This document shows positions 17,817 through 25,707 of a stretch of 64,000 nt of DNA, one piece after another. The position numbers and the translations under genes were made by a program. How positions within the stretch are numbered: position 1 is the stretch's first letter; each line of letters begins with the position of its first letter. The notes under the pieces were generated by a model. The model was given only the letters and a program-made list of their open reading frames with translations. It was not told the origin of the DNA and did not search any database. Where the stretch lies: assembly GCA_035634055.1 (NCBI GenBank), contig DASQDR010000145.1, forward strand, positions 4,836-68,835, read 5' to 3'. The stretch comes from JAICTV01 sp035634055. GTDB taxonomy: Bacteria; Planctomycetota; Phycisphaerae; Tepidisphaerales; Tepidisphaeraceae.

Positions 17817-18560
17817 TCACGTCCCACCCTCGACCAGTCCTTCGCCCAGCAATCGCCCGAACCGCCGCGCGTCGTCGGCGCGCGGGATGTTGTTGAACAG
17901 CACGCGCACGTCCCCGGCCGGCGGGAGCATGTCGCGCAACTGGCGCAGCTCGTCGTCGCTGTAGACGTGCCGGGTGCCGGTGATGCCGTGCAACCGGTAG
18001 TAGGTGAACCCGCTGGTCACCGTCCGGGTAACGAACGGGTCGACGACGTGGACGAGGTCGCAGGCGTCGCAGAGGGAGGCGACCAGGTCGGCGGGCCACG
18101 GGCCGCGCGGTTCCCAGAGCAGCCTCGGGCCGCCCGGCGGGCGGCGGATCCGCCGGAAGAACGCTTTCATGTTGGCCGCGTTCTCCTCGGTGGGCTTGAA
18201 GCTCGCCGGGCACTGGAACAGGATCGACGAGGCGTTCAAGAGCGTCGCGCACGCCTCGGTCACCCGCCACCCTTCTTCGACGATCGCGGTGTCGCGAAAC
18301 GCCCCCGCGTCGGCCCGCTCGCGCTCGGTTAGCGGGCGCTTGAGCCGGCGGTACGTCGGGCTCTTCGCCGGGTGCGTGACCAGTTGCCACGCCTTGATCG
18401 CGAACTCGCAATCGCCCGCGACGCTCTGCCGCCAGCGCCGCATCACCGGCTCGCTCGAGGGCTGGTAGAACGTCTGCTGCACCTCCACGATGGGAAACCA
18501 CCGGGAGTACTCGGCCATCGAAATGGTGAAGCCGCAGAGCCCGACCTTGACGTTGCGCAC
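17817..18560 (-). CDS. DUF72 family protein
   Basis: A 247-residue TIM-barrel-like DUF72 protein. Typical segments are KVGLCGFTISMAEYSRWFP, VEVQQTFYQ, FAIKAWQLVTHP, ILFQCPASFKPTEEN, LLWEPRGPWPADLV and the end-of-barrel TYYRLHGITG with VLFNNIPRADDA. The family is widespread, with no settled reaction, though related proteins are discussed as sugar- or nucleic-acid-acting enzymes. The start is taken as GTG at 18560, just before the conserved KVGLCG; no ATG fits. It lies 116 bases downstream of the NlpC/P60 gene on the same strand and may be the last gene of that unit. Confidence 0.8.
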   Translation of the reverse strand: MRNVKVGLCGFTISMAEYSRWFPIVEVQQTFYQPSSEPVMRRWRQSVAGDCEFAIKAWQLVTHPAKSPTYRRLKRPLTERERADAGAFRDTAIVEEGWRVTEACATLLNASSILFQCPASFKPTEENAANMKAFFRRIRRPPGGPRLLWEPRGPWPADLVASLCDACDLVHVVDPFVTRTVTSGFTYYRLHGITGTRHVYSDDELRQLRDMLPPAGDVRVLFNNIPRADDARRFGRLLGEGLVEGGT

Positions 18561-18676
18561 ACGTCCACCATCGCAGAAATCGGCGCACGCGGAAACGTCC
18601 GCCCGACCGGTCGCAATCGCTGCGCGCGTGGGCCCAGCGATCGCAATGGTCAACGCACCCGCCTCTCCCGCGCCGC

Positions 18677-19747
18677 TCAGATAGATGGGAAGAACGACCG
18701 CGCCCCCGCGAAGGTGGTGCGCAGGTGCTCGCGCTGCTGCACGTCGTCCTCGTAGACGCCGTTGTGCAAGCGGGAGGAGTGGATCATGTGCCAGCCGTCG
18801 CCGGTGGCCAGGCCGACGTGGGTGATCTTGCGCTTGTGGATGGCGCCGGCGGCGACGGTGGTTGGGTCGCCGCCGAAGAAGAGCAGGTCGCCCGCTCGGA
18901 ACGGTGGCTCGACCGGTCGGCCGGCGGCGAACTGCATGTCGGCGTCGCGCGGGATGTCGTGGCCGGCCAGGCGGTGGACGAGCTGGGCGAGACCGGAGCA
19001 GTCGATGCCGAAGGCGCTGTTGCCGCCCCAGAGGTAATACGTGCCGCGGAACGCGCGGGCGTAGCTGACGATCCGATTTCGCGCTTCCTCCGGTGCGGCG
19101 GACAGACCCTCCAGCGCCTCCAGATCGCCGGCCCGGACCCATCCGGTTGCGATCATGTCCCCCGCCACCTCCACCCGCGCGCGCCAGCGATCGGGCTGCT
19201 GCCACTCGACGACGCGAACCGGCGTGCCGGCCAGCAGCCGCGTCGCCGGCGCCAGCACGTTGATCGTCGCCTCGGCGCCGACGATGGCGACCGGCGAAAC
19301 GACGAGGTGCGTTGCGCGCACCGGCGGGGCCGGGCGCAGGTACGGCTTATAAGCCCAGCCGAGGTAGCCGTCGCCCTGGCGGACGAAGCACCAGTTGCCG
19401 GCCTCTTCGAGGATCTCCAGCTCGACCCCGTTGAGCACCTGCGTCATCAGCTCCGACAGGAACGACGGCTCGCGGTGGAGGTCCGTCAGGTTGGTCGCGA
19501 CGACGCGCGTCTCGCGCGGCTCGCGGCGCAACACGCGCACGGCGGAGAAGTCGGCGCGCAGGTCCGGGAGGTTCTGTTGCAGCGCGCGGCGGAGCGCGTC
19601 GAGGTCGGACGGTTCAAGCACGCGACCGGCGAGCAAAGCGCGCGTGCCGTCGAAGCCTTCGACGCGAACGTCGAAGAGGTTCACGCGCCGATCGGCGAAA
19701 TCGCAAGCGGCGATGACTTTCTCGATCTGCTCTTTCACTGGATTCAT
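18677..19747 (-). CDS. NlpC/P60 endopeptidase with bacterial SH3 domain (murein tripeptide processing)
   Basis: A 356-residue protein: an N-terminal BON-like segment (1-75), a bacterial SH3 region (about 80-205, TNLTDLHREPSFLSELMTQV and GYLGWAYKPYL) and a C-terminal NlpC/P60 domain with the triad Cys250 (FGIDCSGLAQ), His310 (ITHVGLA) and His320 (DGWHMIHSS). The layout matches YkfC-type gamma-D-glutamyl-meso-diaminopimelate endopeptidases, which cut cell-wall peptides. No signal peptide is seen, so a cytoplasmic recycling role fits. The neighbouring epimerase gene encodes the next step, as in the ykf operon of Bacillus. Confidence 0.88.
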   Translation of the reverse strand: MNPVKEQIEKVIAACDFADRRVNLFDVRVEGFDGTRALLAGRVLEPSDLDALRRALQQNLPDLRADFSAVRVLRREPRETRVVATNLTDLHREPSFLSELMTQVLNGVELEILEEAGNWCFVRQGDGYLGWAYKPYLRPAPPVRATHLVVSPVAIVGAEATINVLAPATRLLAGTPVRVVEWQQPDRWRARVEVAGDMIATGWVRAGDLEALEGLSAAPEEARNRIVSYARAFRGTYYLWGGNSAFGIDCSGLAQLVHRLAGHDIPRDADMQFAAGRPVEPPFRAGDLLFFGGDPTTVAAGAIHKRKITHVGLATGDGWHMIHSSRLHNGVYEDDVQQREHLRTTFAGARSFFPSI

Positions 19748-19780
19748 CCCCGTACGAACGCGGGCGCGCGGCGCAACGTG

Positions 19781-20800
19781 TCACCGTTGAACCACGCCGA
19801 TTCCCGGGCGGTCCGGCAGCGTGATCCTCGCGTGGCGATCGTAGGTCAATCCCGCGAACGGGTCATTGGTGATCAGCAGCGGCGCGTCGAGGTCGAGCCA
19901 GTCGGCCGCGCCGGCGAGGTGGGCCATCGCGGTGATGCCGATCGAGGTCTCGATCATGCACCCGAGCATCACCTTCATCTCCAGCTCGCGCGCGCGGCGC
20001 AGGATCGCCAGCGCGGGAGTGATGCCGCCGAGCTTCATCAGCTTGAGGTTGATCCCGCGCACGCCGGCGGCGGCGAGATGCTCGACGTCCGCCAGCGACT
20101 GCACGCTCTCGTCGGCCACGATCGGGATGCGCGTCCGCGCCTGCACCTGCCCCAGCCCGGCGATCTGCTCCTTTGGCAGCGGCTGCTCGATCAGCTCGAT
20201 GTCGCAGGTCTCCAGCCACTTCAGGTGCGCGATGGCCTGATCGACGGTCCAGCCGGCGTTGGCGTCGACGCAGAGCGTTGCGTCGGGGCGGGCGTCGCGG
20301 ACGGCGCGCACGCGGGCCTCGTCGTCGGCGTCGCCGCCGAGCTTCAGCTTGATGACGGGGTAATCCGCGATCTGCCGGGCCATCGCCGCCATCGCGTCGG
20401 GGGCGTCGATGGCGATGGTGAACGCCGTCGGCATTGCCGGCGGGACCGGCAACCCGAGCAACCGGTGCAGCGGCAACTCGCGCCGCTTGCCGATGCGGTC
20501 CAGCAGCGCAAGCTCCAGCGCGCAACGCGCCGGCGCGGGGCCGGGCGGGACCCACGCCGGCACCGCCTCCACCGTCTCCGGCAGCGGCGCTTCCTGATCG
20601 ACGGCGCGCTGCCAGCAGTCGGTGATGGCCGACGGATCGACGCCGTAATAAGGCGGGATCGTCCCCTCGCCCCACCCCTGGTCCCCCGCCAGCCGCAGCC
20701 AGAACGTCTCGCGCGTCTCGCTGGTGCCGTACGACAGCTTGAACGGGTTGCGCAACTGAAGCGTGAGCCGCTCGTAGCTCACCGCGGGCGTGTGGGGCAT
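19781..20800 (-). CDS. L-Ala-D/L-Glu epimerase (enolase superfamily)
   Basis: A protein of about 339 residues in the muconate-lactonizing subgroup of the enolase superfamily. The catalytic lysine pair is in VIKLKLGG, metal ligands lie in CVDANAGW, ELIEQPLP and VADESVQS, the second lysine region is NLKLMKLGG and the barrel end reads GCMIETSIGITAMAH. It converts L-Ala-D-Glu from murein to L-Ala-L-Glu for breakdown. The gene precedes the NlpC/P60 peptidase by 33 bases. ATG at 20800 is preferred since it lies 12 residues before the conserved LQLRNPFK start; ATG at 20815 or GTG at 20830 are possible. Confidence 0.88.
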   Translation of the reverse strand: MPHTPAVSYERLTLQLRNPFKLSYGTSETRETFWLRLAGDQGWGEGTIPPYYGVDPSAITDCWQRAVDQEAPLPETVEAVPAWVPPGPAPARCALELALLDRIGKRRELPLHRLLGLPVPPAMPTAFTIAIDAPDAMAAMARQIADYPVIKLKLGGDADDEARVRAVRDARPDATLCVDANAGWTVDQAIAHLKWLETCDIELIEQPLPKEQIAGLGQVQARTRIPIVADESVQSLADVEHLAAAGVRGINLKLMKLGGITPALAILRRARELEMKVMLGCMIETSIGITAMAHLAGAADWLDLDAPLLITNDPFAGLTYDRHARITLPDRPGIGVVQR

Positions 20801-20824
20801 GGGGCGCTCAAGCATACCAAATTC

Positions 20825-20961
20825 AGCCACCGATGGGGCACTGACGAGGAAGGATGAAGGCGGAACGCTGAAGGATGAAGAAGATGATCGTTCTTACATC
20901 CTCCAGCCTTCCGCGTTCATCCTTCCTCCTTCCTCCTTTCCCTCCTGCCCCATCGGTGGCT
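20825..20961. repeat. Nested palindromic intergenic element
   Basis: Perfect 16-base outer arms AGCCACCGATGGGGCA (20825-20840) and TGCCCCATCGGTGGCT (20946-20961), with inner arms based on GGAAGGATGAAGGCGGAACG and CGTTCATCCTTCC. It lies between divergent genes (epimerase and lpdA) and reaches into the possible 5' leader of the epimerase. Confidence 0.85.
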
Positions 20962-20996
20962 AACTCTCCCCCGGTGGCGAAACGGCCCACCCGCCC

Positions 20997-21014
20997 TAGA
21001 ATCCTGCACACCTA
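20997..21014 (+). promoter_or_regulatory. -10 element TAGAAT just upstream of lpdA
   Basis: TAGAAT at 20997-21002, 11 bases before the ATG at 21014. Transcription would begin about 5 bases before the start codon and no ribosome-binding site is present, so a near-leaderless transcript is likely. The -35 is weak. Confidence 0.4.
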
Positions 21015-22417
21015 TGGCAGACAGCTTTGATCTCATCGTGATTGGCGCAGGACCGGGCGGGTACGTGGCGGCGATCCGGGCGGCGCAGTTGGGGATGACG
21101 GTCGCGTGCGTGGAGCGCGAATACCTCGGCGGCACCTGCCTCAACGTCGGGTGCATCCCCTCCAAGGCCATGCTCGACAGCTCGCACAAGTTCGAGCTGC
21201 TCAGGCACGGGCTGGCGCGGCAGGGCATCAAGATCAACGGCGACGTGGCGCTCGACCTGCCCGGCATGATCAAGTTCAAGGCCGACGTGGTGCAGAAGAA
21301 CACCAGCGGCGTCGGCTTCCTGTTCAAGAAGAACAAGATCGAGCACGTCAAGGCGCACGGCAAGATCACCGCCCCCGGCCGGGTCCAAGCCACCGCCGCC
21401 GACGGCAGCACGCGCCAGCTCGCGGCCAAGAACATCCTCATCGCCACCGGCAGCGCCCCGATCCAGATCCCCGCGCTGCCGTTCGACGGCAAGAACATCA
21501 TCTCCTCGACCGAGGCTTTGGAGCTGACCGAGCTGCCCAAGCGCATGATCGTCGTTGGCGGCGGGTACATCGGCGTCGAGATGGGATCGGTCTGGAACCG
21601 CCTCGGCTCCGAGGTCATCTGCCTGGAGTTCATGCCCCACATCCTGCCGGCCAGCGACAAGGAGATGGCGCTGGCGCTCCAGAAGATGCTGGAGAAGCAG
21701 GGGATCAAGTTCCGCTTCAACACCGCCGCCACCGGCGCGCAGGTGAAGGACGGCAAGATCACCGTGAGCTTCAAGTCCGGCGACCAGGCCGGCACCGAGG
21801 AGGTCGATAAGGTCCTGGTCTCCGTCGGCCGCCGCCCGGTCACCGATAATCTCGGGCTCAAGGAGATCGGCGTGGAGATGGACGCCAAGGGTTACATCAA
21901 GGTCGACCCGCACACGTTCCGCAGCAACGTGCCGGGCGTCTACGCCATCGGCGACGTGATCGGCGGGATCATGCTGGCGCACAAGGCGGAGGAGGAAGGC
22001 GTCGCCGCCGCCGAGGTCATCGCCGGGCGGCATGGCCACGTCAACTACCACGCCTGCCCCAGCGTGGTCTACACCAGCCCGCAGCTCGCCCAGGTGGGTT
22101 ACACGGAAGAGGACGCGGTCAAGGCCGGGCACAAGATCAAGGTCGGCAAGTTCCCCTTCACCGCCAACGGCTACGCCCGCGCGACCGACGAGACCGAGGG
22201 GTTCGTGAAGGTGATCGGCGACGCCGAGACCGACCGCCTGCTCGGGGTCCACATCCTCTCCACCCACGCCGCCGAACTGATCCAGGAGGCCACGCTGGCC
22301 ATGGAGTTCGCCGCCAGCGTCGAAGATTTGGCCCGTAGCTTCCACCCGCACCCGACGCTGGAAGAAGCCGTGAAGGAAGCGGCGCTGGCGGTGGATAAGC
22401 AGGCGATTCATATGTGA
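21014..22417 (+). CDS. lpdA: Dihydrolipoyl dehydrogenase (E3)
   Basis: Reoxidises dihydrolipoamide of 2-oxoacid dehydrogenase and glycine cleavage complexes with NAD. The 467-residue protein has the FAD-binding GAGPGGYVAAIRAAQLG, the redox-active disulfide GGTCLNVGCIPSKAML (Cys42, Cys47), the NAD-binding VVGGGYIGVEMGSVW, the second FAD motif YAIGDVIGG and the C-terminal active-site HPHPTLEEAVKEA. No E1 or E2 genes are adjacent, so it is probably shared by several complexes. Confidence 0.96.
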   Translation: MADSFDLIVIGAGPGGYVAAIRAAQLGMTVACVEREYLGGTCLNVGCIPSKAMLDSSHKFELLRHGLARQGIKINGDVALDLPGMIKFKADVVQKNTSGVGFLFKKNKIEHVKAHGKITAPGRVQATAADGSTRQLAAKNILIATGSAPIQIPALPFDGKNIISSTEALELTELPKRMIVVGGGYIGVEMGSVWNRLGSEVICLEFMPHILPASDKEMALALQKMLEKQGIKFRFNTAATGAQVKDGKITVSFKSGDQAGTEEVDKVLVSVGRRPVTDNLGLKEIGVEMDAKGYIKVDPHTFRSNVPGVYAIGDVIGGIMLAHKAEEEGVAAAEVIAGRHGHVNYHACPSVVYTSPQLAQVGYTEEDAVKAGHKIKVGKFPFTANGYARATDETEGFVKVIGDAETDRLLGVHILSTHAAELIQEATLAMEFAASVEDLARSFHPHPTLEEAVKEAALAVDKQAIHM

Positions 22418-22836
22418 TGTCGGAAGGCACGGAGGCACGGAGGCACGAAGGGGGTAAGGGACTGAGGGACGGCGCCAGGGAGGCCGGGCGCGGCTTCCGA
22501 CGGGCGTCGATTCCGCCCGCGCCTGTCATCCCGAAGCCTACTCGCGAGGGATCTCTGGCAGGGGAGCCGGTTTTTGCCCCGAGATCCCTCGCGAGTACGC
22601 TTCGGGATGACATCGCTCCTCCAGGCTGGTGCCAAGCGCGGGGACGCCGGCACCAAACCGCCGGCACCAAACCGCCGGCACCAAACCGCCGGCGTGAAGC
22701 CGCCGCCACCATTGCCGGACCGCGATTGAAGCCGCGTCGCGCCCCTTCCGCCCCCTGCGACGCCACCCGTCCGCCCCTCCTCCCGCCCCTCCCCCTCGTC
22801 ACCCCGTCACCCCCCTCCTCGCGCCCCCGTCCGGTT
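22418..22836. other. Long intergenic region built of repeats
   Basis: No gene is seen. It starts with GGCACGGAGGCACGGAGGCACG, contains a palindrome at 22526-22616, then three and a half tandem copies of CCGGCACCAAACCG (about 22650-22695), then a C-rich, purine-poor stretch up to the sigma-54-like promoter. Confidence 0.6.
22526..22616. repeat. Palindromic dispersed element, type GTCATCCCGAAGC, copy 1
   Basis: Left arm TGTCATCCCGAAGCCTACTC continuing GCGAGGGATCTC pairs with GAGATCCCTCGCGAGTACGC continuing TTCGGGATGACA. The arms are about 31 bases with one mismatch. A second copy with different loop sequence lies at 54248-54336. Confidence 0.9.
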
Positions 22837-22852
22837 CGGCACTCGCTTTGCA
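22837..22852 (+). promoter_or_regulatory. Sigma-54-like (-24/-12) promoter before the stress protein gene
   Basis: CGGCACTCGCTTTGCA keeps GG and GC exactly 12 bases apart and matches the TGGCAC-N5-TTGCA consensus at most positions. It would start transcription near 22864, giving a leader of about 85 bases before the GTG at 22950. Confidence 0.55.
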
Positions 22853-22949
22853 CCGGTCCTGCTCACACACGCCCGCCGGCACGGACCGGGCGTGGGACCG
22901 TGTTGGCCGGGCGATTTGTCGCGGCCCAGGCCGCCGGCAGGAGGCAAAA

Positions 22950-23498
22950 GTGGCAAACCCGCAGCAACGCACCACCCTCGTCGCCGTCTTCCAGGACCGC
23001 CAGCGCGCCGAGCAGGCGGTGGACGAGCTCGAGCGGGCCGGCTTTAGCGCCGATCAGATCGGCTTTGCCCTGCGCGGCGCCGACGCCGTGCACGGCGGCA
23101 TGATCACCGACGCCATGGGCGCCAAGGACGGCCGCGGCGCCGTCGCGGGCATGGCCACGGGCGCCGGCATCGGCGCCGTCCTCGGGGCGGCCGCGGCGCT
23201 GCTCGTGCCGGGGTTCGGCCCCGTGATCGCGGGTGGCGTGCTGGCGATGGCGTTCGGCGGCGCGGTCGCCGGGACTGCCGTCGGCGGCATCTTCGGCGCC
23301 ATGACCGGCCTGGGCGTCAGCGAGGACGAGGCCCGCTTCTACGAGGGCGAGTTCAACTCCGGCCGCGCCATCGTCGCCGTCAAGGCGGCCAACCGCTGCG
23401 CCGACGCCGCCGAGATCCTCCGTCGCCACGGCGGCTACGACCTGCAAAACCGCCCTGCCGGCAGCGTGCCGACCACCGGCGTCTTCAGTCAGCCGTGA
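22950..23498 (+). CDS. General stress protein 17M / YflT-like domain protein with glycine-zipper segments
   Basis: A 182-residue protein. Residues 8-40 (TTLVAVFQDRQRAEQAVDEL and GFSADQIGFALRG) match the YflT/GS17M N-terminal domain of general stress proteins. The middle (about 70-125) is two hydrophobic Gly/Ala-rich hairpins (GMATGAGIGAVLGAAAALLV and GGVLAMAFGGAVAGTAVGGI), as in glycine-zipper membrane proteins. The end DEARFYEGEFNSGRAIVAVK is a conserved second half-domain. The start is GTG at 22950, supported by the strong GCAGGAGG 6 bases upstream. Likely envelope stress related; the exact role is unknown. Confidence 0.8.
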   Translation: MANPQQRTTLVAVFQDRQRAEQAVDELERAGFSADQIGFALRGADAVHGGMITDAMGAKDGRGAVAGMATGAGIGAVLGAAAALLVPGFGPVIAGGVLAMAFGGAVAGTAVGGIFGAMTGLGVSEDEARFYEGEFNSGRAIVAVKAANRCADAAEILRRHGGYDLQNRPAGSVPTTGVFSQP

Positions 23499-23657
23499 CG
23501 TGAACGCAACGGTCGTGAGCCTCGGCCTGCTCGGCGGGCGCCGTCGTGCCCCGGCCGCCGCAAACGAATCAACCAGCTCGTTGTCGGAGACACCTGAGAC
23601 TTCCAGCCACACGGAAGTGGCGACTCGAACGCCAGCCAACACGCAAGGAGATTCATC

Positions 23658-24746
23658 ATGGAACGGGATTCCGCCGGTCGCTTCCGCACCAACCAGGCCA
23701 GCAACAGCGGCCCGGCCGCCAACGCGTCGTCGCCATCGTCGTCGCAGGCGCAATCGCGCCCGTGGGACGTCGCCCCGGGTGGGTACGGCGGCGCTTACGA
23801 AAGCTCGACCGCCTGCGCGCCGCGCTCGGCCGCGGGCAACGTGATGACCATCGTCGGCGGCGCCGCCCTGGGCGCGGTGGCCATGTACCTGCTCGACCCC
23901 AACCAGGGCCCCGAGCGCCGCGCCAACGCGCTGGAGGTCGCCAACCGCGCCCTTGAGACCACGACCGACACGGTAAGCAGCGCCTGGGACACCATGGCCC
24001 ACCGCGCCGCCGACGCCGGCACCAGCGCCTGGGCCGCCATGCCGTCGCGCAAGCAGCTCGGCAAGAGCGGGCACCGGCTGACCCACCGCGTCGGCCTGCT
24101 CGGCGCCAGCGCCGGCCACGCCGCCGAGGGGTGGCTCGATTCGGCGCGCGGCATGCTCCCGTCCGTCCGCCGCGAGCGCCATTCCCGGCACGCGATGGAG
24201 CCGACCGAGGTGACGCTCACCGCGCTGGGCACGCTCGCCCTCGGCGTGGGCGCGATGTGGCTCCTTGACCCCGCCCGCGGCCGCGGCCGCCGCGCCTGGC
24301 TCGTGCAGAAGGCGCAACGCGTAATCAACGAAACCGGCAAGATGGCCCGCGCCACCGGGCGGCACTGGCGCAACAAGAGCCAGGGGTACTACCACGGGAC
24401 CGCCTCCCTCGCCGGACGCGGCGCCGGCGCCGTGACCGACTCCGCCATCGCCGAGCGCGTCCGCAGCGCCCTGGGGATGCTCGGCACGCGCGGCTCGTCG
24501 ATCGGCGTCTCCTGCACCGGCGGGTGCGTCACCCTCACCGGCCGCTGCGTCACCGACGATGTCAACCGCGTGGTCGACACCACCCGCGACATCTACGGCG
24601 TCTCCAGCATCGTCAACCGCCTGGAGGTCGGCGACCTGTACGCCACCGGCACGCCCGGCAGCACGCCCAGCTCGATGCCGTCGCCGGTCACCACCCCGAC
24701 CACCCCCGCCTCGACCACCCCGTCGAGCGGAAACATCAGCGCCTGA
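23658..24746 (+). CDS. BON-domain membrane protein with two YLLDPxxGxRRR segments
   Basis: A 362-residue protein. It has a disordered N-terminus (1-55), a first membrane segment GGAALGAVAMYLLDPNQGPE (about 65-85) and a second one GVGAMWLLDPARGRGRRAW (about 195-215). Both end in the LLDPxxGxxRR signature of small planctomycete and proteobacterial membrane proteins. A BON domain follows (about 255-325; SAIAERVRSALGMLG, VTLTGRCVTDDVNRVVDTT, GVSSIVNRLEV), then a Ser/Thr/Pro tail. BON domains bind membranes or phospholipids, often under osmotic stress. AAGGAG sits 9 bases before the ATG. It follows the stress protein by 159 bases and is probably coexpressed. Confidence 0.8.
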   Translation: MERDSAGRFRTNQASNSGPAANASSPSSSQAQSRPWDVAPGGYGGAYESSTACAPRSAAGNVMTIVGGAALGAVAMYLLDPNQGPERRANALEVANRALETTTDTVSSAWDTMAHRAADAGTSAWAAMPSRKQLGKSGHRLTHRVGLLGASAGHAAEGWLDSARGMLPSVRRERHSRHAMEPTEVTLTALGTLALGVGAMWLLDPARGRGRRAWLVQKAQRVINETGKMARATGRHWRNKSQGYYHGTASLAGRGAGAVTDSAIAERVRSALGMLGTRGSSIGVSCTGGCVTLTGRCVTDDVNRVVDTTRDIYGVSSIVNRLEVGDLYATGTPGSTPSSMPSPVTTPTTPASTTPSSGNISA

Positions 24747-24783
24747 CGCGCGCTGAACCGACCGCACCCTTTCCCGCGCTCGT

Positions 24784-24811
24784 CCGGGGCGTGCAATCGT
24801 GCACGCCCCGG
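24784..24811 (+). terminator. Strong hairpin after the BON-domain gene
   Basis: CCGGGGCGTGCA, loop ATCG, TGCACGCCCCGG: 12 perfect pairs, 38 bases after the stop at 24746. There is no T-run, so it may only stabilise the mRNA end. Confidence 0.5.
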
Positions 24812-24984
24812 GAGGCACAAGTCCCATCCCGGCGACGCGACGAACCCTTCCCCGCGGCTCGTGCGTCCCGCCCGAGCATCCGCTGCGGCAGCGGAACTGA
24901 GGAAGCAGGCCGGCTGCGCGCGGCAAACGCTCGGGCAAGGTGCCCAAGCCACGGGAGGCTGCGCGATGCTCCGCCCCGCGCGTT

Positions 24985-25468
24985 TTACACCGCCACCCCC
25001 AGCTTCTGCCGCCTGAAATTTTCAAAGAACGGCTTGCGCCGCCGGCGCGTGGCGCGCGCCGAGTAGAGCCGGCGGGTCAGCCAGCGCATGCCGCGGCGCA
25101 ACTGCTCGGGCGACATGTGCGTCGGGCGGTAGTTGACGTCGAACAGCGTGCAAACAGCACGTTCATCATCCCCAGCGCCGCCAGCGCGATGTGCCCCAGC
25201 CGCACCATCCGCCGCCGCAGGCTCGCGTACCCGCCGAGAAACGCTCCCGGTGGAACCGCAGGCCAACGACCGCGCCGGTGACGAACGCCAGCAGCACGAG
25301 ACCCCACCCCGCGAACCAGTTGAGCGGGTGAGGAACGGCGGCGAACGCCGCGCCGACGCCGCCGCCCGGGTCGCCGCCGGCGCCGCCCGCCGCGACGGTG
25401 GCCACGAGGGCGCGCGCGGCGCTCGGGGTGCGCGCGCCAAACTGGAACGGGTCGATCGCCAACGGCAT
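24985..25468 (-). pseudogene. Chimeric remnant: small membrane protein start joined to a B12-radical-SAM protein end
   Basis: From the ATG at 25468 the first frame encodes MPLAIDPFQFG followed by a membrane segment WGLVLLAFVTGAVVGLRFHR. Near 25240 the sensible sequence moves to another frame (FLGGYASLRRRMVRLGHIAL, AALGMMNVLFA). Near 25148 it moves to a third frame reading LFDVNYRPTHMSPEQLRRGM and RWLTRRLYS, ending at 24985. The last piece closely resembles the C-terminal end of large B12-binding radical SAM proteins, whereas the first two pieces belong to a small multi-pass membrane protein. The likely history is a frameshift plus a deletion that fused two unrelated genes at a short CTGTT match. 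Confidence 0.6.
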
Positions 25469-25653
25469 ATTAGTAAGCACACGCTAATTCACCGGTCGGG
25501 CACCGTCAAGCCAAATCCGCCCTGCTTCGCCGTTCGCCGTCCATGCACCGCCGCCCGCTTCGGCCGATGGAAGCGAATTGTCTCGTCGAGCCACTGGGAG
25601 TGTTCGCTCCGGCGCGTCGATTTGGCTTCGACCATGATCGCTTCGCCCTTCCC

Positions 25654-25682
25654 CTGCACCGCCGGCCGCGCGTCCCTACAAT
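25654..25682 (+). promoter_or_regulatory. Sigma-70 type promoter of threonine aldolase
   Basis: CTGCAC (25654-25659), 17-base spacer, TACAAT (25677-25682), 26 bases before the ATG at 25708. Confidence 0.5.
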
Positions 25683-25707
25683 GCCGGCCCCTGGGAGGCC
25701 CGCGCGG

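Noticed and set aside
22650..22695. CCGGCACCAAACCG tandem repeats as a CRISPR or iteron origin.
   Set aside because: Only about 3.5 direct copies with no spacers, no initiator gene and no DnaA boxes nearby.
25489..25635. A 48-codon minus-strand frame (start MVEAKSTRRSEHSQWLDETI) upstream of the threonine aldolase.
   Set aside because: No ribosome-binding site or recognisable domain and it overlaps the aldolase promoter region.
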